The position numbers were made by a program, and so were the translations under genes. Below the pieces are notes generated by a model, which did no database searches, was not told where the DNA came from, and worked only from the letters and a program-made list of their open reading frames with translations. A stretch of 64,000 nucleotides of DNA, from assembly GCA_032622095.1 (NCBI GenBank), contig CP136069.1, forward strand, positions 199,365,239 to 199,429,238, in the 5' to 3' direction. This DNA is from Siphonodentalium dalli. Lineage: Eukaryota > Mollusca > Scaphopoda > Gadilida > Siphonodentaliidae. Positions 1 through 11,509 of the stretch are shown piece after piece; positions within the stretch are counted from its first letter, which is position 1, and the number at the start of each line of letters is the position of its first letter.

Positions 1-500
1 TATATAGTGAATCTCTACCAATCAATTTATTCAGCTGTTCACGTTGCAAATCAATTTAAGGGTACGTCATACACTGGTAAGTTCGAAATAATTTGCCTGT
101 AATATGAATGCAATTATTTCGCAAGAATATACATGTATTTCAAGACAACGCGTGCTAGTAGCACCGTTACATGTGGAGCTGTATATATATAATCTGACTC
201 TCAATAGAGTAGGTATTACAGATACCCATGTCCGACATGAGAAGTGAAATTTCGTTAGTTCCACATGTAACGGCGCTACTGACTAACGTTGTCTTAAAAT
301 GTATGTATATATTGCGAGCATGCTTAATACAGGCGAATTTCGATAACATCGCTTCCAAGGGAATTTCATAATTTTTAATTCTCATGTAGTTACCTGTGGA
401 GCCGATCCATTTTATAAGCATGTTTTGCATTCGTTTTTTTTGACACACTGTAGCTTTATAAACCGAAATACCTGCACAAGAATGCCTGACTAATTTGCGA
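1..500. repeat. Fold-back repeat, arms about 66-180 and 257-375
   Basis: The reverse complement of 66-180 matches 257-375, starting at TCCACATGTAACGG and continuing through a GTTGTCTT block. A third, direct copy is at 3702-3960. No coding signal. Confidence 0.75.
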
Positions 501-1410
501 GTGTATGAACGCACCCTTAATGAGAATATAGAATGATGAGTTCAGTATATTTAAAGTCATTCACTGGTCGATTATGGTAGGTAGATTATGGTAGGTAGAT
601 TGTTAGAGAGTCTCTATATTGCCAACATTGCTCATGTACATATAATTATACCCTATACATGTACATATAATTGCTAGATAGCAGACGTGCTAACAGGCTT
701 GCATCTTGGGGAATATCCACAACTCGAATAACAATTTTATCATATGTCCATTTGTGACTGGTAATTATTACTTCAGAGATTACCATGTATACTATTAGTA
801 AGTGTCATAACCCGGGTGTGGCGACAGGGTTTTTTTTTGGGGGGGGGGGGGTGAAAATGAATTTCGCGAACATGGGAGTTTGGTTTGGTTCAAGGAGGGG
901 GTGCAATTTGTAAATTTAAGAAGCACCCCCACAACGGAGGAGACTCTCTAGCCACGGCTCTGATCATAACTGATAATGGGCTAGTATATGCTTGGTTGAG
1001 TATGTAGTAGATTGATGACAATGGGAGGCAAATTACATCAACGTACAACAGTACATGTGCATAGATACCACAGAGGAAAATACTTATAGTTCTGATTCTG
1101 AGAATATGATACCTGTGGCATATTTCCCCAAGTTGGTTTGTGTGTAATATTTAATGTGTGATATATATTAATCGCGATTAGCATACTTTGCAATATGCTT
1201 ATAGGGAGTTGCTGTCTCAAATTTGAAATTTATTGTATAATATGAAAATGATTGTTTTTAATGTTTATTTATATGTGTTCATATAAATATCTCCATTATT
1301 TATCATGTCCATATTTATTTGAATGTCACACATGAGATAATTTATTTTAATATAAATCTATCGTTCATACATCTGCTTCGCATTTCAATATATCCCCATG
1401 CCCCCATCCC
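501..1410. other. No gene seen; simple-sequence patches
   Basis: Holds a duplicated GGTAGGTAGATTAT near 575-600, TACATGTACATATAAT duplicates near 635-670 and a T/G homopolymer run near 830-852. Confidence 0.6.
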
Positions 1411-1916
1411 CAAGGTGGGGAATCACGTGGTTTGGAGTTTGGAGCATTCAAAGTGGCCGATGAGATCGCAAACGTGACCAGAAACGTAGAAAAAGGTAAT
1501 AAACTATGATAATTCTATATCACATAGTATTTTGGCAGCTTCGAGCATATGCTATACTATTTTTCAAACAAGCCGATACCCCATTTGTGTTCAAACTCGC
1601 AGTTGTTTACTCTAACATTCTCACCAAAGTTGTCAGTCGAAGGATTTTCCAAGATGTGTGGACTGATGTATTGCATGATCCTCCGACTGCGAACTTTGGT
1701 CAGAATGTTACAGAAAACTACTGAGTATTTACGAACAAATAATGTATCAGCTTATTTTGAAAATAAACTACCATATGCTCGTATAGTCAAAATGATATGT
1801 ATTGTGTCAGTTCCTCATATATTATGTTTTTGCGCTTGCATTCGCCCCTGGCATTTTGAATGCATGGTATATACTATATAGTCACCAACATCGAAACCAC
1901 TTGATTCCCCACCGTG
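1411..1916. mobile_element. Fold-back MITE, copy 1
   Basis: Terminal inverted repeats: CAAGGTGGGGAATCACGTGG at the left and the inverse of CACGGTGGGGAATCAAGTGG at the right. The interior has further inverted blocks (ACCAAAGTTGTCAGTCGAAG against CCGACTGCGAACTTTGGT). A partial copy is at 12036-12373. Confidence 0.8.
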
Positions 1917-2009
1917 AATCCCAGACCCGGCGGATTCTATAAATGAACATGTGTTTTACTACAAGACCAAATAAACAAGCTTTACATAAACCCAAACATT
2001 CGTGCCGGA

Positions 2010-2560
2010 TAGTCGTCTTATCCAGTTTAAACCTCCCGGTTTAAACCTGGTTAAAACCTACTTTGACGATATAACCAACCAGGATCTAAAGGGGTGTTTG
2101 TGGTCGTCCAGTTGTTATAACGATTATTTAGATCGACGATATAGAGATACTATACATCATGCTAAACCACGTGACTGGCTGGACCAGGTTTAAACCAGAG
2201 AATGCGAATGCGTCACTGCATGAGACCGGCCTGCTGCGGTCTCGGGTTTAAGCCAATGACCTAGCTATCAAATGGCGGTTTAAACATGGAGGTTTACGTA
2301 GACCACGTTCAAACCAGAGATGACGAACGCGTCACTTGGATCTGCGGTCTCGGGTTTAATTAAACCAATTATCTAGCTGTCAGACAGCGGTTTAAACCTG
2401 GATGTTTAAATAGACCAGGTTCAAACCAGATATGACGAACGCGTCACTTAGACCTGAGTGTGGTATCGGGTTTAAACTAATGATCTAGATGTCAGAAGGC
2501 GGTTTAAGCCTATATGTTTACTGATACCAGGTTTAAAGACACGGTTGGTCTTGGCGGTGG
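2010..2560. repeat. About 120-bp degenerate tandem repeat rich in TTTAAACC
   Basis: 'acca(g/c)gtt(t/c)aaaccag' recurs near 2183, 2302 and 2422, each followed by GCGTCACT, then GGTTTAA-type blocks and 'ctagctgtca'. About three and a half copies. Confidence 0.8.
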
Positions 2561-3097
2561 GTATCCTGTGAAAATATCTCCACCCGTCAAAAACCGCCAC
2601 AAACAGAAAGAACATCAAAATATAGATAGACTTTGTCCGTATACAAATAAGACATGTCGAATAAACAGTATGTTATTCTCATATGTTTGACCATTGTTAT
2701 GTAAACAAAAGAGTAAAAAGTTACTTTTCTGGTGTTTGTTTATATTATGATGGTAAACATAAAGAGCGTTCTTTGTCGGTGAATACCTGATATGGAACTA
2801 ATAAAGAGCGTTAATGCCATTTGTGTGTGATTAGCCAGTAGCATTGTGTTGTCTTCTGTGACACAATCAGGCTCCTGCTTAGGTAAAATATAGTAGGTCT
2901 TTATGGTAACATGCTGTTTACGCGATGGTCATGGTATATATGAACGGAACTGTATGCGTCTTATTGTTTTTCTGTTTACGGTGTTTGGAACAAATATGAA
3001 TATTTTCGACAATTAAGGCCGCACGTGCCTTTAAACCGGAGGTGGCGAATCAGACCGAGTCGATGTTCAACAGTTCCGAAGTTACTCACTGTCAAAA
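2561..3097. other. No gene seen
   Basis: Contains two AAAGAGCGTT motifs (near 2761 and 2803), also found at 11-17 kb; otherwise unremarkable AT-rich sequence. Confidence 0.55.
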
Positions 3098-3337
3098 CCC
3101 CATGATGGGGTCCCCATCACATATTAACCCCATGATGGGGTCCCCATCACATATTAACCCCATGATGGGGTCCCCATCACATATTAACCCCATGATGGGG
3201 TCCCCATCACATATTAACCCCATGATGGGGTCCCCATCACATATTAACCCCATGATGGGGTCCCCATCACATATTAACCCCATGATGGGGTCCCCATCAC
3301 ATATTAACCCCATGATGGGGTCCCCATCACATATTAA
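3098..3337. repeat. 30-bp minisatellite, eight identical copies
   Basis: The unit has two overlapping palindromes, CCCCATGATGGGG and GATGGGGTCCCCATC, followed by ACATATTAA. Both strands stay open through it because 30 is a multiple of three, which creates spurious repetitive ORFs. Confidence 0.98.
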
Positions 3338-3701
3338 CTCTTCCGTATCTGGAGCTTCCTGAACATTTGGGAAAACCGTGTGTCATTGAGAGCCCTGCAT
3401 GCATATATAAGAGAATACATTGGCCTAACAATATTTTCCTTGACCTTGTGAGACATGCATAGCTCTTATATTCCAGTCTCCCCGTGGGAATGTACTGAAA
3501 TAGAATATTTAATGCTGCACCAGCGCAGGTCCGATAACAAAAGGGTTAAATCCGACGTTCATTATACACGGACTTAGATAAACCTGTAACGGTTCATATT
3601 CTGCGTGGGGGGGGGGGGGTGCAGGCATTTTTTTTATATATAAAACCATATGTAGCCAAATATAAACGGCAACATGCATATAAAATGCATAATTGTCAAA
3701 G

Positions 3702-3960
3702 CTAACGACATGAGAAGTAAAATCTCGGTAGTTCCACATGTAACGGTGCTACTAACACATTGCCTTAAAATACCTATATTGATTTATTCTTGCCAGATAA
3801 TTGCATATTATTTACAGGGAAATTTCGATAGCATCGCTACTTGACTGGAACTACATATAGTTTTTACGTCGCATATAGTTAGCTGTGATGCAATTCATTT
3901 TATAAGCATATATGCGTGTCGTGTTTGGGACATTGTAGCTTTCTATATAGCGAAACTGTA
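3702..3960. repeat. Third copy of the 1-500 repeat
   Basis: Starts GACATGAGAAGTAAAATCTC and matches about 235-490, including TCCACATGTAACGG, AATTTCGATA and TTTTATAAGCAT blocks. Confidence 0.75.
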
Positions 3961-4463
3961 GTTTCTTCCCTACAATGGTTTCGATTTGGAATAGTTTGGA
4001 TAAAGTAGCTCAACAATGTACCTCGATCTCCATATTCTCAAATATTGTAAACCCCCTGTTGAAGACATTGAGACCACCAAACTCATATTGTATAGGAAGA
4101 AGAAGAGATAACATTTTACTATGTAGACTCCGAAACAGGTGCAGTGATTTAAACGGAGACAAGCTAAACAATTATTTAACAAAAAATCCTAAATGTAACT
4201 GTGGATACAAAGTCGAAGATGCTGATCACTTTCTGTTTACTTGTCCTTTTTACTTAAATGAAAGAGCTATAATGGAAGAAAAAATAGCTGGCATTGGACT
4301 ACATATTGTCCATTCTGCAGATTTACTTTGTGGATCACCATTGATTTCCTATAAAGAAAACTGCATTCTCTTCACAGCTGTACAGAAATACATTATATCG
4401 TCTCACCGTTTTTGTAATGAGAATATCGATTGGAATAGTAGACCATTCAACAATCCGCATTAA
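3951..4463 (+). pseudogene. 3' end of a non-LTR retrotransposon reverse transcriptase ORF
   Basis: An open frame runs from upstream of the ATG at 3975 to the stop at 4461-4463. The translation contains FFPTMVSIWNSL, a Cys-rich knuckle (CNCGYKVEDADHFLFTCPFY) and LLCGSPLISYKENC. These resemble the C-terminal tail of LINE polymerases in invertebrates, where a CxC...H...C motif follows the thumb. The polymerase core is missing, so this is a 5'-truncated copy. The following AT-rich stretch to about 4700, with AATAAA near 4614, could be its 3' UTR. The clade is uncertain. Confidence 0.72.
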
Positions 4464-6412
4464 ATTTATGTTCGTGTCTTTATATTAGGGGAGAGGAGCG
4501 TTTTCTAAGTTGAAATAACATGTGCTCCGATCCCCATTGTACTCCCATCATATGTTTATGTTATTACAGCTTGTGTATTATTACTTATATTATGTTAATG
4601 TATGGGATGTTCAATAAAATATGGAATGATATAGCGAAATGCCTGCAAAAATGCCTGGCAATTTTGCAGGTGTACGAACATATACGATTATACCCTATAT
4701 AATATCCTAACTTTTCACGAGACCTTTTGACTCCATCCCAGGTGAAACCCCCGTCTGTCACATAAAAGCCGATTAGATGTTTCTAATATGGTTAGGGTGG
4801 TCAGACACCAGATAACAATAGAAAGCCGACGAAAAGATCAGCGATAAAATCCATAGTTCCCGAACGCCTGTTCTGTCTAACAATTGATATTTTTCTGGCC
4901 CAACAATTGACATCTTTGATCTTTGACCATGGTGGCCGAATGTGCCCTTTGTCCTTAAACACAGAAGGCACGCGGACTGAAATAACCGCGAACCCAAAAC
5001 CTGTAAGGGCCAAGAAAGAAGATTAAAACTGACCATCAAGAAAGCCGCGAATATAGCACGCGAATAGAAAGTTGAAAGAGAATTTTAAAATTTGTGGTTA
5101 CTGGTCCGTAATAGGATTACCGTCTTCTTTGCGTCTAAAGCTTCATTATTTGCCTCATTATGGTGGTGTTCTCGTGATGTCACAGCTGATACGACACGGT
5201 GTGAGAACGATAATTCGTGAAGTCACAGCTGGTGGGACACGATATGAGAAAGAGATATCGTTAAGTCAGGGGCCTGGCAACATGGGATTGACACCCCCCC
5301 CCCCCCCGCCATTGCAAATTTGTCTGACAGTTGGAAATTTCATGTCTGACACAACATTATTTGGACAATTTTACTCTACATATAGGTTGAAATTGTTCTC
5401 ATTGTTTGATATTTTCAGATCTAACACAGTTATATATAGTTACTCTACATGTACATGTAGGTTACCCATATTATAGATGGCATTTGTCGACTCCGTCCCC
5501 TGTCAGCCTTCGTCAAGTTCTAAAGCGTGAATGTGGCAACTTACTTGCATTCCGCAACGGAAGTGTATAGCCACGAATGTGGTATGGTATTTGCCATCGG
5601 CCGTTGGCTTTTCAAACTCAAGTAGATGGACAGGTATTTTTTATTTGAACTGTGGAATATTTACCTTCTTACGTTACATGCCTCCCCCCAGCACCCACCA
5701 CCCTTGTGTCTGTTATAGCCCATGAGCCTCAGATACGTGATAACTATAACTCTAAAGATCGCACACGCATGCATGGTGAATTGAGTATACGTGGACTCGA
5801 AGCGCCATCAGGGATGGTCGAAAAGGTCGAATGGTCTTCATTATGTGCACCACACGATTGTTGATTTAGTTATAGAGTCATTGATCAACAATATAAAGCC
5901 TGATGAGACAGTAAAGGGGCGGCGAGCTTTAATATGAGACAGGGGGTCCCGTGGGAATCCTCTATAGCTAGATGCCACCAAAACAGGAGCGCACGGGGTG
6001 AGCTGTAAAGTAGAACTGTTGAAATAGGTTTTGGAGGGGTAACATAAAGCTGATTAGTTTTGAATTTTGTTTATTTTGTGTTGTAATTAATAAAATGACA
6101 ATCGAAAGTCAAAATGTGTGGTTCTGTTGCATGGTGTGTCTGTATTTGGTGTAAACAGTATTTATTCCATTTTATTCGTATATTACAAAAAAACAAGACA
6201 AAGATTAACAGTGGTGATATGAAGGGGATTCGACAACAAGCTTTAAGCTTTTGGGAGTCGTTTCCGATTGGCTAATGACAAGGTATTTATATATGCTGTA
6301 TAGGTATGTAAGAGATTATATAGTGTAATGTGATGAATGGTTTATTACTCCGACACAATATGTGCAACATGATAATTCGTTAACGCAATAACATAAAATA
6401 CAACAAAAATAT
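4464..6412. other. No gene seen
   Basis: Mixed AT-rich DNA with a C-run near 5290-5307 and duplicated 'tcacagctg(a/g)t(a/g)' blocks near 5180-5235. The ORFs are short and have no recognisable motifs. Confidence 0.5.
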
Positions 6413-6522
6413 AGGCATCACCATCATCAACATCATCATCGTCATCATCATAACCAGCATCATCATCGTCATCACCATCGCCACCGTCAGCAACACTCTA
6501 CATGCATATCGTCATGATAATT
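6413..6522. repeat. ATC/CAT-type trinucleotide microsatellite
   Basis: Interrupted (ATC)n over about 110 bp (catcaccatcatcaacatc and similar). Confidence 0.95.
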
Positions 6523-6593
6523 GTCTACATTGTCATCTTAAGTAGTATCATATAAATCATCACCACAGTCGTCGTCTTCGGAGGAAAGAACGC

Positions 6594-7061
6594 TATATGT
6601 GACCCGCCATATCAAATCCAGTCATAAGTCGGGATTTATTTTACCCTGTGCCAATGCATTCTCTTATATATGCGAGTCGACCATAGGTCGCCTCGCATAT
6701 ATAAGAGAAATGCATTGGCCTAACAATTTTTTACAATTTTAATAATTTTTTCTTGTATTCTTTAACAATTTTATAATTCACCCATACAGAGCCCCAGACA
6801 AACATGAGCAGACGACACTCTTCTATATGCTTCTATATATGTGTGGGGCTCCCTGCAGGGTAACGGATGTTTTTTATTTTTATGTCCTAAAAATTGTCAG
6901 AAACATTTATTTAAAAAAAATGATAAAAAATTGTTAGGCCAATGCATTCTCTTATATATGCGAGGCGACCTATGGTCGACTCGCATATATAAGAGAATGC
7001 ATTGGCACAGGGTGAACAAATCCCGACTTACGACTGGATTTGATATGGCGGGTCACATATA
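6594..7061. mobile_element. TA-type fold-back MITE with a hairpin at each end, full copy
   Basis: Outer inverted repeats start TATATGTGACCCGCCATATC and continue through AAGTCGGGATTT. Inside each is a roughly 66-bp hairpin running GCCAATGCATTCTCTTATAT to its inverse (about 6651-6718 and 6939-7005). The core carries GAGCCCCAGACAAACATGAG and GTGGGGCTCCCTGCAGGG. Other copies: 34565-34992 (full) and 26988-27245 (truncated). Confidence 0.88.
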
Positions 7062-7096
7062 GTAATAGTTAAGGTGTTGTTAACTAAAGACCCTTA

Positions 7097-7330
7097 TTAA
7101 TGAACATCGATAATATCGATTTCGTTTAATAATGCATAACACGATTCTTTGGAAACATCTTTTCGATAACATTCTGGTAAATATTTAATTCTAAGTTCCC
7201 GAAGATTAGGGCATTTCATTAAAAAGCGATACTCATCCCCTTTGAAAATGTTACATAATGAATCGTTGGCGGCCATTGCTTGTTTTCGCCTTCCTTTCTT
7301 CCACCGAGTCACTTCTACAGCCAATCTATG
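7097..7330 (-). pseudogene. Non-LTR retrotransposon C-terminal fragment
   Basis: The minus-strand translation has SLCNIFKGDEYRFLMKCPNL followed by RELRIKYLPECY, a pattern (C...DE.HF...CP....R..Y) seen at the ends of many invertebrate LINE polymerases. Only about 75 codons remain. A different element from the one at 3951-4463. Confidence 0.5.
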
Positions 7331-7510
7331 ATATGCCGTCCCCAGCCTCTGATATAAATACTAAATGAAAAGTTCAAAGTGTAACATTTGGACAATTTGC
7401 ATCGCACTTGTCTTTCCGAAGAAACCTCGTTTTGGAATCAATGGCCAAACCTCTTATCGCTTCCATCTAACGTCAGGGTCCCATTTCATTTCACTACGGT
7501 ACTTTATATG

Positions 7511-7620
7511 TTATTAATTGGTTGTTTCCATATTGGCCGAGTTATGAGGCCGAGGTCTGTCGTATTGCCGACAGACCGAGGCCTCATAACTCGGTCAATA
7601 TGGAAACAACCAATTAATAA
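7511..7620. mobile_element. Near-perfect 110-bp hairpin
   Basis: Arms of about 52 bp, from TTATTAATTGGTTGTTTCCA to its inverse, around a short TATTGC loop. One mismatch noted (GGCCGAG against CTCGGTC). Compatible with a minimal MITE. Confidence 0.9.
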
Positions 7621-7759
7621 GTATTTTATTAATTAGCGATGACGAATTGTGTTGTACGAGGTTCGACATGATCAAAGCTAGTACGGGATGCCAATTATTA
7701 CCGGAGAGTTTCACCTGTAAACGTTGCAATCGCGTATGACGTAATTTACGTTACCTTGA

Positions 7760-7848
7760 CTTATTGGCCGCGTTTTCTACTTATTGGCCGACTTTTTGTT
7801 ACTTATTGGCCGCGTTTTCTACTTATTGGCCGACTTTGTGTTACTTAT
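7760..7848. repeat. 42-bp tandem repeat, two copies
   Basis: CTTATTGGCCGCGTTTTCTA followed by CTTATTGGCCGACTTT, repeated at 7760 and 7802. Confidence 0.9.
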
Positions 7849-7849
7849 G

Positions 7850-8726
7850 ACGCGGGCAGCGTTATACTTATTGCGGCCGATAACGCGTGGCTAATTAATA
7901 ATATCAGTTATGGTCCTTGCAAGAATGTAACAAGGCCCACAGCCATGATGTTATGATACGTTTGATTGCAAAACATCCAAGATGGTTAGTCCTGTTATTA
8001 AACCAATCAATGGTGCTGGCAGGTGAGAGACATATACGATTACGCGGTAAACTTCATATACACTTTGACAACTTAATGAACTGAGATATTTGATCCTAAA
8101 TCACCACGGTGTGAACTCGGATGTTAAATGAACCGTAAGTACGAGCCCACACCTCGCTGGATCCACGTGCACCGGGCACGTGCCAATGACCTCTGCTGTG
8201 CCAGACCGTTTGCTGGGCAAATAAGGTAATAAAATGGATACTCGATCACATGTGATTCTGACTTACTGACAGCGTATACTCCAGGTATGAATAGATCGCC
8301 ACGTGGACATTGTCCGAGCGACAAAGGCTTCGAGTATCCAACCTCCTGTCGCATTTAAGCGTCTCGCCACTATCGTTTTCTGTTGATATAAAATTGCATT
8401 TGTTTGGAGGTTATTTTTACGACTGCAGGTTACAGTAAAGTAATTATTTCCCATGTAGGCCTCAGTGTTAACCAGTGATATTGTAAACGGGATAAGACAC
8501 TGTTTACATTATTACTGGTGTTAACTTATAATGGCCTGCAGTCCTGAGTGTCCACGAATTGTGATAAATGAGTATATGATCACCAGGATTGAAATCTGCG
8601 CAAAGTTTCTTATTATATCTTTATTTAAATGTACCTTTAGATATGGGATTTATAATCTAGAATCAGAATTACATGAAAAAATATTGACATTTTTTACCTC
8701 ACACCAAAATAAAAAATCAAACAAGT
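7850..8726. other. No gene seen
   Basis: Short ORFs only. A small inverted pair, GTAAACGGGATAAGACACTGTTTAC, and surrounding 'ttaaccagtgat...attactggtgttaac' form a hairpin near 8467-8526. Confidence 0.5.
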
Positions 8727-8780
8727 AACCACGTGCTTTACAATGTGTCAAGGAACCACGTGCTTTACAATGTGTCAATG
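8727..8780. repeat. 27-bp direct duplication
   Basis: AACCACGTGCTTTACAATGT plus GTCAAGG occurs twice, at 8727 and 8754. It includes a CACGTG E-box in each copy. Confidence 0.93.
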
Positions 8781-9086
8781 TTTTGTTTGGCGACTTATAT
8801 TTCAAGAGGAGTGATTGCATGTAGTTTATGTGTTTAAATATCAAAACTTCTGTTAACCAACCAGACCCCAGAATTGTTTTAATTCTCCCCTACATCTTGA
8901 CCAAAAATCCGTTGGAGGGCGCTACCAATCGAATTACTTCGCTGTAACCTGCAACCAAAAAGTAATTAATGGCTAACCTTCGGAAATCTATACTGACATC
9001 ATATTACCTACTGTCATTATAAGCCAACGATGAAATGCTGGTTCGATTCGTATATCTGGGCAAACTTATGTCTGATACAAAATTGG

Positions 9087-9438
9087 TTTAAAGGGGTACT
9101 GTATAAATCCGGCCATTTATGGGACCATCTCCTTTTATACTCAACAGAATATATGCAACAAATGAATGAATTTGAGCCATAGATTAGTGCAAAATACACC
9201 CATGTGCTTTAAGAACGATGCAAACAACATGGTAATTATAATGAAAATGAATTTATGGCTGGAGTCATAAATTCATTTTCGTTATAATTACCATGTTGTT
9301 TGTATCGTTCATACGGTAAATGAGTGTATTTTGAACCCATCCATGGCTCAAATTCATTCATTTGTTGCATATATTATGTTGAGTATAATAGGAGATGGTC
9401 CCAAAAATGACCGGATTTAGTGCACAGTACCCCTTTAA
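9087..9438. mobile_element. TTAA-ended fold-back MITE (family F1), copy 1
   Basis: The terminal repeat TTTAAAGGGGTACTGTATAA is inverted at the right end as GTACCCCTTTAAA. The two halves mirror each other around ATTTATGGCTGGAGTCATAA. Copies: 29762-30100, 61700-61805 (half) and 62798-63153. Confidence 0.88.
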
Positions 9439-9534
9439 AATGTTGCGATGATTAATTTGGCGGCCAAAATCAAATTGTAAAATATCCCGTTTAGGCCATG
9501 ACTGTCCAATAGTCGAATATATCCCTACTTTAAT

Positions 9535-9753
9535 CACAGGGGCCTGTAACGCGCTCCGCTGTCCGCCCCCCCCCCTTTGCACTGCCCATATACACCGCTA
9601 TTATATACGCGCCTGCTTCACGTTAATGGTAGTATAATTCCTATTATACTACCATTAACGTGAAGCAGGCGCGTATATAGAAGCGGCGTATATGGGCAGC
9701 GCAAGGGCCGGGGGGGGGGGGGCGGACAGCGGAGCGCGTTACAGGCCCCTGTG
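9535..9753. mobile_element. CACAGG-ended hairpin MITE with 7-bp target duplication
   Basis: Arms of about 100 bp: CACAGGGGCCTGTAACGCGC at the left and its inverse at the right, with a CCTATTATACTACC centre. CTTTAAT directly flanks both ends. Confidence 0.88.
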
Positions 9754-9900
9754 CTTTAATTCAGTCAAATTATCTGACTGAAATAGCTATCAGTTGGAAC
9801 TTTTCCAACCATAGGATGATATATAGGGCATACTCAAATTTACAGCAATTGGAAGGATTGATGTACCAATATGTGGAAAATTTCAACACAAGGAGGAATG

Positions 9901-10275
9901 CGCACACGATTAGATAGCGAACGATGTTAATCGATGTTCACGATTAGATGGCGATTACTATTCAGTCGCAGTAACATGTACCACGCGAGGTTATGTTTAA
10001 ATTTCGAAATGAGTATCCAGAGTTTATCGGAAGGGTGATAACTTTATATAGAACGTCATTTGACGAAATAACCGAGATTTGTATGAAATAATTTACAACA
10101 CCCGAAGTGTCAACTTTGTTGTCATGGTAACGCGCTTTAAAAACATCTCCGTTATTTCGTCAATAATCCTGACCTCAATTCTAACCTCGCGTGGCAAGTG
10201 TCACTGCGATTGAATGGCGGTCGCTATCTAATCGTGAGCCCCGATTAAGTATCTTTCGCTATTTAATCGTGAGCG
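9901..10275. mobile_element. MITE with about 24-bp imperfect terminal repeats
   Basis: CGCACACGATTAGATAGCGA at the left is the inverse of the right end, which ends TCGCTATTTAATCGTGAGCG. Subterminal GATTAGATGGCGAT and ATGGCGGTCGCTATCTAATC are also inverted. Fragments of it appear at 23098-23430. Confidence 0.78.
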
Positions 10276-10295
10276 TATTTTTATACCATATATAG

Positions 10296-10473
10296 TTGAC
10301 AGTGGTTAATAGCATTATTTTGTAGTAATTAATAGATAATGGTAACTAAAGCGTATTTTGAAGTTTGAAGAAATATTGTTGTTGTTATTGTTGTTGTTAT
10401 TATTGTTGTTGTTGTTGTTATTGTTGTTGTAACCTGATTATATGTGGATCATCTGATCGGCTTGAGCACTTTA
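10296..10473. repeat. Dispersed repeat with (GTT)n microsatellite, copy 1
   Basis: GTTGACAGTGGTTAATAGCA, a GTT/ATT microsatellite at 10376-10431, then CTGATTATATGTGGA and GGCTTGAGCAC. The same order recurs at 11322-11466. Confidence 0.85.
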
Positions 10474-10769
10474 AGGTGTACCTAAATTTAAAAAAAAATT
10501 ATAAAAAAAAAGTTTTATAATTTTCATTCAAATTTAGGTTATATAAAATTGAAGTTGGTCGAAAAATACTTTTAATACAATGGAGGCATACACATTTATT
10601 CCACACCCATTGATGTGAGGTACATGTATTCAACGGAATCCCAGCCATTGAATACATAGTAGTGTATACCTCTAGTGGAATACAAGCCGGAACTATTCTT
10701 GTTGACGTTGTCGCCAAGAAATATGACGTATATTACGTCGATCATCCGCTTCCGGTTATCCCCCCATAA

Positions 10770-11010
10770 TTACTGGCTATTTGTCAGACTTAAATCACAA
10801 TAAAGGTGGCTATAGTAACAATGGATATGACATTCATGGATTGAACTTATCTGACTGAACGGTGTAGAATAAATACAGAACACAACGCGCATCTTAATCG
10901 AGAATCTTTTATCGAATGAGTTGCGGATGGCGCAAGGATATATTTCGCAAGAGCGTAGCTCGAGCGAAATATAACTTTGCGCCGCTTTACGCTTTCTGCA
11001 CATAAGTAAC
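10770..11010. repeat. Dispersed repeat sharing a core with 45640-45800
   Basis: GAGTTGCGGATGGCGCAAGG and ATCTTAATCGAGAATC blocks appear in both copies. CGCAAGAGCGTAGCT follows, suggesting a decayed fold-back. Confidence 0.75.
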
Positions 11011-11321
11011 GGGAACGCTCTTTATTGCTACACGTTCAGTAAAAGACAAACAAGAAACACTCTTTATTGTTAAAGATGCATAATCCGAATTAACGCTCCC
11101 AAATTACAATTTCTTTGGATTCGGTGGTAAAAATTATTTGCTTCGAGTAGATGAATCCACCTATCAAAGCTCAGAGTGATTAGATATCGATTTTTGAAGT
11201 TTGTTATATTTATCGAGATGTGCACTTATTTGTGGCCCAGAAAAAAAGTCGTCAAACCGACGGTCTCGGGCCAAATTGCGGATGAAGATGGATAATCTAA
11301 AATCAAGAGGCTTTGTGTTGA

Positions 11322-11466
11322 TAGTTGACAGTGGTTAGCATTATTTTTGGACAATTAATCGATTCTGATAACTGAAGCGGCATTTCTAAAAAAAATTGTT
11401 GTTGTTGTTGTTGTTGTTGGAATCTGATTATATGGGGACCATATAATCGGTTTGAGCACCTTTAAT
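11322..11466. repeat. Dispersed repeat with (GTT)n, copy 2
   Basis: Same block order as 10296-10473: GTTGACAGTGGTTAGCA, (GTT)n, CTGATTATATGGGGA, GGTTTGAGCACCTTTAA. Confidence 0.85.
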
Positions 11467-11509
11467 CAATAGGCTTCTTAGTGCAGAAATGTCATCGCGT
11501 AGTTTGTAT

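Noticed and set aside
1549-1881. 110-codon ORF
   Set aside because: Interior of the 1411-1916 MITE; the related copy at 12036-12373 does not keep the frame.
3042-3362. 106-codon ORF with a decapeptide repeat
   Set aside because: It starts at GTG and consists of the 30-bp minisatellite, which is open on both strands.
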